Source: UBA4717 sp045577925 (lineage in GTDB: Bacteria > Bacillota > Clostridia > Oscillospirales > CAG-272). From it: a stretch of 64,000 nucleotides of DNA. A program made the position numbers and the translations under genes. Under the pieces are notes generated by a model. That model saw only the letters and a program-made list of their open reading frames with translations, ran no database searches and had not been told where the DNA came from. The stretch's first letter is position 1, and each line of letters opens with the position of its first letter. The DNA lies in the NCBI GenBank assembly GCA_045577925.1, contig JAZNJH010000031.1, positions 1-64,000 of the forward strand, in the 5' to 3' direction. Shown here piece by piece: positions 58,552 to 64,000 of this stretch.

Positions 58552-59562
58552 ATGGCGGAATTTTCAAGTGAAAAAAAGACTATATTTTCGGGTGTACAGC
58601 CCAGTGGAAATCTTACAATAGGTAATTATCTGGGTGCTATAAAGAATTTTGCTGAGTTTCAGAATGATTACAATTGCCTTTACTGTGTAGTTGACGAGCA
58701 TGCTATAACAGTAAGACAAAATCCTGCAGAGTTAAGGCGCCGTACTTACGAAACACTTGCTCTTTATATCGCAACTGGGCTAGATCCCGAGAAAAACATA
58801 TTATACGTTCAGAGCCACGTGCCATCTCATGCAGAGCTTGCGTGGATACTTAACTGTTATACAATGTTCGGCGAGCTTTCGAGAATGACTCAGTTTAAGG
58901 ATAAAAGTGCCAAGAATGCCGATAATATCAATGCAGGCTTGTTCACTTATCCGACTCTTATGGCTGCAGACATTCTTTTGTATCAGACGGATATTGTACC
59001 CGTTGGTGTTGATCAGAAGCAACATCTTGAACTTACACGTGACATTGCTCAGCGCTTTAACAGCGTTTACGGAGATACATTTAAAGTGCCTGAACCATAT
59101 ATCGCAAAGAACGGTGCTAAAATCATGTCTCTTGCAGAGCCTACAAAGAAAATGAGCAAATCTGATGAAAATGAAAATGCAGTTGTACGTATACTCGACA
59201 CCAAGGACACAATAATCAAAAAATTCAAAAGGGCTGTAACAGATTCTGATACCTCTGTAAAATACGCTGAAGGCAAAGATGGAATCAACAATCTGCTTAC
59301 AATTTACGCAAGCTTTACGGGCAAATCTATCGAAGAATCGGAACGTGAATTCACGGGATGCGGATACGGTGATTTCAAGATGGCAGTTGGCGAAGCATGT
59401 GCTGATGCGCTTGCGCCTGTCAGAGAAGAGTTTGACAGGCTTATAGCTGACAAGGCATATCTTGAATCAATCATGAGAACAAATGCTGAGCAGGCGTTTA
59501 GAATTGCGCGTAAAACGCTTTCCAAGGTTCAGAAAAAGGTAGGATTTATTCAAGTCAGATAA
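58552..59562 (+). CDS. trpS: Tryptophanyl-tRNA synthetase
   Basis: 336 residues, normal length. Class I signatures: QPSGNLTIGNYLGAI (HIGH-like) near residue 18 and KKMSKSDEN (KMSKS) near 200, plus LMAADILLYQTD and GVDQKQHLELTRDIA. Charges tRNA-Trp. It lies 19 bases after the aminotransferase; no T-box leader is present. The ribosome site (AAAAAGG) is weak and far from the ATG. Confidence 0.96.
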   Translation: MAEFSSEKKTIFSGVQPSGNLTIGNYLGAIKNFAEFQNDYNCLYCVVDEHAITVRQNPAELRRRTYETLALYIATGLDPEKNILYVQSHVPSHAELAWILNCYTMFGELSRMTQFKDKSAKNADNINAGLFTYPTLMAADILLYQTDIVPVGVDQKQHLELTRDIAQRFNSVYGDTFKVPEPYIAKNGAKIMSLAEPTKKMSKSDENENAVVRILDTKDTIIKKFKRAVTDSDTSVKYAEGKDGINNLLTIYASFTGKSIEESEREFTGCGYGDFKMAVGEACADALAPVREEFDRLIADKAYLESIMRTNAEQAFRIARKTLSKVQKKVGFIQVR

Positions 59563-59576
59563 AGGAAGTAAAATCT

Positions 59577-60686
59577 ATGATAAACGAAACATTGATGAAC
59601 GGTCTGTGTGCTGTGCTTCTCGCCATACTTCTGGCATTTACAACAACTCCTGCTGTCCGCGCTCTCGCATATGTTATCGGCGCTATTGACGTGCCTAAGG
59701 ATAACAGAAGAATGCATAAGAGGCCAATCCCCAGAATTGGCGGACTTTCTATTTTTGCGGCATTTGTGGTTTCAACACTCATCTTTTGCAAACCGAGTGA
59801 AAATCTTATAGCAATATACTCGGGCGGACTTTTGATAGTTTTAGTTGGTGTAATTGACGACATTAAACCAATAAATGCATGGGTAAAATTTATGGCCCAG
59901 ATACTTTCGGCACTCATAGCGGTATTCTGTGGAGTTAAACTCGAGTTTATAAACTTGTTCGGAGAGTATATCCATTTCGGATTTTGGGCGATACCGCTTA
60001 CTGTTTTATGGATCGTTGGACTCACCAACGCTATAAATCTTATAGACGGGCTCGACGGTCTTGCCTGCGGAGTCAGTGCAATAAGTTCAATTTCTCTGTT
60101 TTTAATCACCCTTATCAAGGGTGATGCACAGAGTGCCATTATAACTGCTGTCCTTGCGGCATCGTGCATAGGCTTTTTACCATTCAACTCGAATCCCGCC
60201 AAGATCTTCATGGGCGACACCGGAGCTCTCTTTTTAGGATATACACTTGCAGTATTATCGGTCGAGGGTGTATTTAAAATGCACACCGTACTTTCATTTC
60301 TTATTCCGATTGCGGTTTTTGCGCTTCCGTTATTTGATACGGTAAACGCATTTACAAGACGAATACTCAAGCATAAGAGCCCCTTTTCCCCTGACAAAAA
60401 CCATCTGCATCATAAGCTTATTGAACACGGATTCAGCCACAAACAGAGCGTATATATAATCTATGCAATATGCGCTATTCTCGGCTTGTCCGCTGTAACG
60501 TTTACGTCTGAAAATCCGAGCAAGGCTCTTGTTATTCTTGCTGTTGGATTCGCAGTCCTCGGCGTCTACCTTCTTCTCATTTCCAAATACGGATTCAATT
60601 CAAAAGAAGGTTTTGGAATTGAAAGCGATATGCTTGAACAGATAAATGCCCAAGTAAGAAAAGACGAGTCAAAGGATGATACCTGA
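59577..60686 (+). CDS. Undecaprenyl-phosphate sugar-1-phosphate transferase (TagO/WecA-like)
   Basis: 369 residues with about 11 membrane helices. MraY/WecA-family signatures: KRPIPRIGGLSIF, GVIDDIKP (Asp pair), NAINLIDGLDGLA, FMGDTGALFLGY and the cytoplasmic HLHHKLIEHGFSHKQ. It moves GlcNAc-1-phosphate (or similar) from UDP-sugar to undecaprenyl phosphate, the first step of wall teichoic acid or other surface polysaccharide. AAAGGAAG precedes the ATG. Confidence 0.92.
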   Translation: MINETLMNGLCAVLLAILLAFTTTPAVRALAYVIGAIDVPKDNRRMHKRPIPRIGGLSIFAAFVVSTLIFCKPSENLIAIYSGGLLIVLVGVIDDIKPINAWVKFMAQILSALIAVFCGVKLEFINLFGEYIHFGFWAIPLTVLWIVGLTNAINLIDGLDGLACGVSAISSISLFLITLIKGDAQSAIITAVLAASCIGFLPFNSNPAKIFMGDTGALFLGYTLAVLSVEGVFKMHTVLSFLIPIAVFALPLFDTVNAFTRRILKHKSPFSPDKNHLHHKLIEHGFSHKQSVYIIYAICAILGLSAVTFTSENPSKALVILAVGFAVLGVYLLLISKYGFNSKEGFGIESDMLEQINAQVRKDESKDDT

Positions 60687-60688
60687 CT

Positions 60689-61498
60689 ATGAACAGTGAT
60701 AATAAGAAAAGCAGAAAAGCCCCAAAAGGCTCAGAAATAAGCTTTAAGGGGACTATTCTTATAACCGTATGTATCACTCTTGCTTTTGCACTACTTATAT
60801 ACGTTATGTATATTTTCGATTTAATAACGTTTATTGATCTGGCTGATACTTTGGAGAAAAATAAAGCTTCGCACGATCTTAGTACTGATGATGAAGTTCT
60901 ATACGACAATCTTGTCTCTAAAGCACAGATGGACAGCTTTCAATTGTTGTACGAACTTGATCCAAGTGATCTTACGGTGATCCTCTCTAAGTGTAAGCCG
61001 CGCGATAACTATTTTCTAATTAGTGAAATCTCTAACTACACAACAGAAGCATACAAAACCATAAGGATAGAAGCAACAAAAAATAATGACGTGTTTGATA
61101 TAAAGAAATTCAACGACGGAACATTATTTGAAAGCATAGTATCAAGTGGAAATATAGTTGAGGTAACAGACGAACTGCGAGACAGATCCGCCAAGCAGGT
61201 CCAAACTGATGAGCTTATCTTTGAAGTATTATGCTCAATGCCGTCGATAAAAACAATTACCGATGTTTGCAACGACATAATTAGCGGCAGTACTGATGTT
61301 GTTGAATATGATATCTCGCTCATTTCAGACGGCGAACACAATCTATATAAAGCTACTTTCACTTATCCCGACATTTTACAACGTGAAGAGTATTACGTTT
61401 CTCTTGACAGTGAAATGATAGTAAAGCTTGATTCATATATAAATAATGAATTGTATTACAGCTATACGCTTCTCGAATTCAAAGAATTGATCAGTTAA
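60689..61498 (+). CDS. Single-helix membrane protein of unknown function
   Basis: 269 residues; not recognised. A basic, Ser/Lys-rich start is followed by one helix (about 21-44, TILITVCITLAFALLIYVMYIF) and an acidic outer domain to the end, with no catalytic motif I can see. AAAGGATGAT from the end of the transferase gene serves as ribosome site, so it is translated from the same message. Its stop codon interlocks with that of the convergent gene on the other strand. Confidence 0.75.
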   Translation: MNSDNKKSRKAPKGSEISFKGTILITVCITLAFALLIYVMYIFDLITFIDLADTLEKNKASHDLSTDDEVLYDNLVSKAQMDSFQLLYELDPSDLTVILSKCKPRDNYFLISEISNYTTEAYKTIRIEATKNNDVFDIKKFNDGTLFESIVSSGNIVEVTDELRDRSAKQVQTDELIFEVLCSMPSIKTITDVCNDIISGSTDVVEYDISLISDGEHNLYKATFTYPDILQREEYYVSLDSEMIVKLDSYINNELYYSYTLLEFKELIS

Positions 61499-61824
61499 AG
61501 TCCTAACTTATCTCCCAAGAGCAGATACGCTAGAATACCTATAAGCAATAGATTCTCTTTTGAGTGATCGCATCCAACGTATAGAAAAATAATAAGGCCA
61601 AGCAAGAGAATATCTTCATTCGATGCATTACTGAAAATTGAGGATTCAGTATCCTTATTATGAGTACATTTTTTATTCTTTTTAACCTTATATTTCTTAT
61701 GTAGATTACTTGATGATACAGTTTCTTTGATATTTTCCTTCAGCTCTTCCGTAACCCGACTGTTTGAAAGATTGCCGTTGTAATTTGCAGGGAAGTGCAC
61801 CGGCAAGGATCGTTTTACATACAT
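61495..61824 (-). CDS. Small protein with C-terminal hydrophobic hairpin
   Basis: 109 residues; not recognised. The first 65 are basic and polar (KKYKVKKNKKCTHNK). The last 40 hold two hydrophobic segments (EDILLLGLIIFLYVG, ENLLLIGILAYLLLGD), each bounded by acidic residues, so probably a membrane hairpin. GAGGTGATAAA directly before the ATG supports the start. Third gene of a small minus-strand set. Confidence 0.7.
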   Translation of the reverse strand: MYVKRSLPVHFPANYNGNLSNSRVTEELKENIKETVSSSNLHKKYKVKKNKKCTHNKDTESSIFSNASNEDILLLGLIIFLYVGCDHSKENLLLIGILAYLLLGDKLGL

Positions 61825-61837
61825 TTTATCACCTCAG

Positions 61838-62194
61838 TTACTTAAAGATCTCCGCAAGGCTTACTACTTTTAGTATTTGAGTTATCATATCAAGCTTTTG
61901 AGCCCTGTCGTGGCTCAAAAACGGCTTGATCGCTAACAAGAGTCCGACGCTTCTGTTATCAAAATAATCTTTGTTACCATAAGATTTTGATGGATTTCCG
62001 ACCGGAGCTATACTTTCATTAAAGTTTGATCCAAATACATCTATCACATTACTTTCAGGCATGGTATGTGTATTATTGTTTTGTGAACTGTTAGAACCCA
62101 GATTCTTAACCAGGTTCATGATACTTTCCATCGCCCCCGGATCTGATAAAATGCTTCCAAGTTTTTTCTCTAAATCATTTGAGCCTTCATTCAC
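61838..62194 (-). CDS. Small soluble protein of unknown function, clostridial type
   Basis: 118 residues; not recognised. The start (LEKKLGSILSDPGAMESIMNLVKNLGS) and the end (LLLAIKPFLSHDRAQKLDMITQILKVVSLAEIFK) look helical, with a polar Asn/Ser-rich linker between. The GTG start overlaps the upstream stop by 4 bases (GTGA) and follows AGGGGTG. Short paired helices of this type recur in sporulating Clostridia, but I know no function. Confidence 0.7.
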   Translation of the reverse strand: MNEGSNDLEKKLGSILSDPGAMESIMNLVKNLGSNSSQNNNTHTMPESNVIDVFGSNFNESIAPVGNPSKSYGNKDYFDNRSVGLLLAIKPFLSHDRAQKLDMITQILKVVSLAEIFK

Positions 62195-62448
62195 TTATTT
62201 TCACCCCTTTTTCGGGCTTCATCTATTATCCTGCGAGCTTTATCATCTCCTATGATGCTAAGAGCTTCATTTGCATCTTTATCCGTTGCATTACGGATCA
62301 CATTTCGCAATTTAATCAGATCATCGTTTGAAATATTGATTGAGGATTGGTTCATTCCGGCGGCTCCCGCAAGCGAGCTTACAACGCTTTTTAGCGATTT
62401 ATCGTCAAGTGAAAGCAGACTGTTTTTTATATTGTTATCAATTTGCAT
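62191..62448 (-). CDS. Small helical protein of unknown function
   Basis: 85 residues from the ATG five bases after GGAGG; a TTG 12 bases earlier overlaps the ribosome site and is not used. Mostly helical, with SLKSVVSSLAGAAGM and LIKLRNVIRNATDKDANEALSIIGDDKARRIIDEARKRGE. No motif known to me. First gene of a three-gene set with tight spacing. Confidence 0.7.
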   Translation of the reverse strand: MQIDNNIKNSLLSLDDKSLKSVVSSLAGAAGMNQSSINISNDDLIKLRNVIRNATDKDANEALSIIGDDKARRIIDEARKRGENK

Positions 62449-62543
62449 GATTTCCTCCAATGTTGTTTGTTTGTTAATATTATATGAGCTTTTTTTAAAA
62501 TAGTTACCTAAAAATCTTAAATTACGGTACGAGGAGGTGTCCT

Positions 62544-63059
62544 ATGAAAATACTGGTGTTTTCAGATTCACATCAATACAACAGATTTTTAAAATCTGCA
62601 ATAGATATGCATCTTAATTCAGGGGCTGTTGATTGTATATTTTATTTGGGAGATGGCGTCAGGGATATAAACGGACTCTATCCTCAGATTCCAATCTGCT
62701 ACGTTGATGGCAATTACGAAGAATACATAACAGGCTTTATTGACCGCAAAAAGCTTAAAAGCGACGTCGTTGTTGATTTTATGGGATTCAGATTCTTTCT
62801 GACCCATGGTCACAGATATTCTGTAAAAAGTACTATTGACAACGTTGTCAGAGCCGCACGAGACAGGGATGCCGACGTTGTTTTGTTTGGCCACACACAC
62901 GAGCAGTATTATAAATATATTCCGCCGGAAAGTGACTCAGATAAACCTCTGTACATATTTAATCCGGGTAGTATCTCTCGCCCGCGTGATAATAAATTTT
63001 CATATGGCATTATTGAAATTCAGAATAATAATATGCTGATTACTCACGCTACAATATAA
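62544..63059 (+). CDS. YfcE/MJ0936-type metallophosphoesterase
   Basis: 171 residues. Binuclear metal motifs: FSDSH at the start, YLGDGVRD, VDGNYEE (the usual GNCD reads GNYE), THGHRY and FGHTHEQ, ending in NPGSISRPRD. The family hydrolyses phosphodiesters or monoesters in the cytoplasm; natural substrates are mostly unknown. GAGGAGGTGTCC precedes the ATG. Confidence 0.9.
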   Translation: MKILVFSDSHQYNRFLKSAIDMHLNSGAVDCIFYLGDGVRDINGLYPQIPICYVDGNYEEYITGFIDRKKLKSDVVVDFMGFRFFLTHGHRYSVKSTIDNVVRAARDRDADVVLFGHTHEQYYKYIPPESDSDKPLYIFNPGSISRPRDNKFSYGIIEIQNNNMLITHATI

Positions 63060-63082
63060 TTTGATTCAGAAAGGAAGTTTAA

Positions 63083-63556
63083 ATGCTAACTTTTACTGTA
63101 CCGAAGGCACGAAAGAACGGACATGTCGCTATTACGCTTTTGATAATAGGATTAACGTTTTTTCTTTTAAGTTCAGTTATTAAACTCTATCCGTATATTT
63201 TTCAGATTACAGGCCTTGCTTTTCTGGTTTTCTCAATTCAGATAATGCAAAGATATGTTTTGTCGGATTTCGTTTATATTATTGATGACGGTGATGACGG
63301 AGATGCTATTCTTAGCGTCTTAAGAGTACAGGGTAGTAAAAGGGTAATTGTATGCAGTGTCAGTCTTATGAAATGTGTAATGACCGACGATTACGACAAG
63401 ATCGAACTAAAACCTGATAATTCGTTCGATTACAGACAAAATGTCCTTTCACAAAACAAATTTGCCATTCTATACAATGAAAATGATAAAAATATACTGA
63501 TAAAACTAGAAGCTGACGATAACTTCATTCGCGAAATATCATCGAGGATATGTTAA
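63083..63556 (+). CDS. Two-helix membrane protein of unknown function
   Basis: 157 residues; not recognised. Two adjacent helices (about 15-34 and 39-56, LLIIGLTFFLLSSVI, ITGLAFLVFSIQIM) form a hairpin, followed by a beta-rich cytoplasmic part. It resembles small PH-like membrane proteins in layout only. AAAGGAAG precedes the ATG. Probably cotranscribed with the phosphoesterase 23 bases upstream. Confidence 0.75.
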   Translation: MLTFTVPKARKNGHVAITLLIIGLTFFLLSSVIKLYPYIFQITGLAFLVFSIQIMQRYVLSDFVYIIDDGDDGDAILSVLRVQGSKRVIVCSVSLMKCVMTDDYDKIELKPDNSFDYRQNVLSQNKFAILYNENDKNILIKLEADDNFIREISSRIC

Positions 63557-63562
63557 AAAAAC

Positions 63563-63602
63563 TAAAAGGCAGACAAATTAAAAATTTGTCTGCCTTTTTC
63601 AT
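63563..63602. terminator. Bidirectional terminator between convergent genes
   Basis: AAAAGGCAGACAAATT pairs with AATTTGTCTGCCTTTT around AAA, with T-runs on both strands. Confidence 0.92.
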
Positions 63603-64000
63603 TTTGTTTCGATAATAAAAAAATACGGTGAAGTTGGTGAGTTGCACAGTCTGAATTTGCCTATGCAATATTTATATCTGGAATAATTTTTGAATAGCTC
63701 GCTCAAGAGCTTACCTTCAATTTCGCCTTCATCATGACCGGGATACACTGCTATAAGCAAAGCAGCATCCGAATCCATGAGCTCTATGGCGGCTTTGACC
63801 GCTTCTATCGTAGTTTCTCTGAGCGTTGTAATTCTCTTATCACCGCCGGGGAGATACCCAAGATTAAACATACCTACTTTAACAGGTTCGTGAACAAACT
63901 CTCTGACTCTGTGGTGAGAAGCGCATATCAGGCGGTAATTGCTCGGGCAATTTTCTTTTTTGAGGTTTTCTGCCGTGCTTATCAAAGCAGATTCCTGTAT
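63599..64000 (-). CDS. YtqB-like SAM-dependent methyltransferase, N-terminus outside the window
   Basis: The frame is open to the right edge, so the N-terminal SAM-binding glycine motif is missing; 133 residues are visible. It reads IQESALISTAENL at the edge, then FNLGYLPGGDKRITT, TTIEAVKAAIELM, IAVYPGHDEG and SPYFFIIETK, as in YtqB/rRNA-methylase-like proteins of about 190 residues. YtqB methylates a tRNA or small RNA base in related bacteria. The TTG inside the frame at 63985 is not a start. Confidence 0.85.
   Translation of the reverse strand: MQESALISTAENLKKENCPSNYRLICASHHRVREFVHEPVKVGMFNLGYLPGGDKRITTLRETTIEAVKAAIELMDSDAALLIAVYPGHDEGEIEGKLLSELFKNYSRYKYCIGKFRLCNSPTSPYFFIIETK

Overview
This window is a piece of a low-GC (about 40% by eye), spore-forming Firmicutes chromosome, most likely class Clostridia in or near the Ruminococcaceae/Oscillospiraceae. 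The reasons are sigma-A promoters of the TTGACA-17-TATAAT type nearly everywhere, strong AGGAGG ribosome sites, GTG and TTG starts, anaerobic ferredoxin-linked 2-oxoacid metabolism, and sporulation genes (dipicolinate synthase dpaAB, spoIID, a spoIIQ-like M23 protein, a SipL/DUF3794-LysM protein and a spore-type GH18-LysM hydrolase). I see no insertion sequence, prophage, integrase or CRISPR array. Both window edges cut a gene.

Layout. 1-1.1 kb: the end of a G5-M23 cell-wall peptidase and tRNA-Arg. 1.2-5.1 kb: an RpiR regulator, PHP phosphoesterase, HAD phosphatase and organophosphate-type MFS transporter operon. 5.1-7.6 kb: a MATE exporter with azlC/azlD. 7.7-20.8 kb: a small membrane protein, then a long operon behind a possible attenuator. 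It holds a degenerate isopropylmalate-synthase-like protein, a TIM-barrel/acyl-CoA-ligase fusion, metY, metA, ilvE, a MinD-like ATPase, a four-subunit 2-oxoacid:ferredoxin oxidoreductase, an XRE-cupin regulator and a second acyl-CoA ligase. The gene set fits activation of (branched-chain) short fatty acids, reductive carboxylation to 2-oxoacids and transamination to branched-chain amino acids, or the reverse.

20.8-31.2 kb: a TetM-like GTPase fused to a YacP/NYN nuclease domain, a D-2-hydroxyacid dehydrogenase, tRNA-Leu, a catalytically dead ROK protein divergent from nagA plus a ROK kinase, a spore-type hydrolase and a dihydrouridine synthase. 31.2-35.2 kb: a small unknown gene under three LexA boxes, divergent from an HAD phosphatase and a P-type ATPase that has lost every catalytic motif. 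35.3-41.6 kb: a WG-repeat lipoprotein, a SpoIIQ-like protein, mgtE behind a leader carrying a 23-codon upstream ORF and a terminator, and a SipL-like protein. 41.7-49.5 kb: an Sfp-type PPTase, tRNA-Leu and tRNA-Val, a frameshifted patatin phospholipase, citrate synthase, spoIID, glucokinase, dpaB-dpaA and a lipoprotein-like unknown. 49.5-57.2 kb (minus strand): a PcrA-type helicase, a NERD-domain protein, ACP and acyl-AMP ligase, aminopeptidase P and an unknown membrane protein. 57.3-64 kb: a PLP aminotransferase, trpS, a MraY/TagO-like transferase, unknown small genes, a YfcE-type phosphoesterase and a partial YtqB-like methyltransferase.

The features I would look at first are the SOS-controlled 103-residue gene, the mgtE leader, the pseudo-P-type ATPase, and the acyl-CoA/2-oxoacid operon with its inactive-looking LeuA paralogue and fused ligase.
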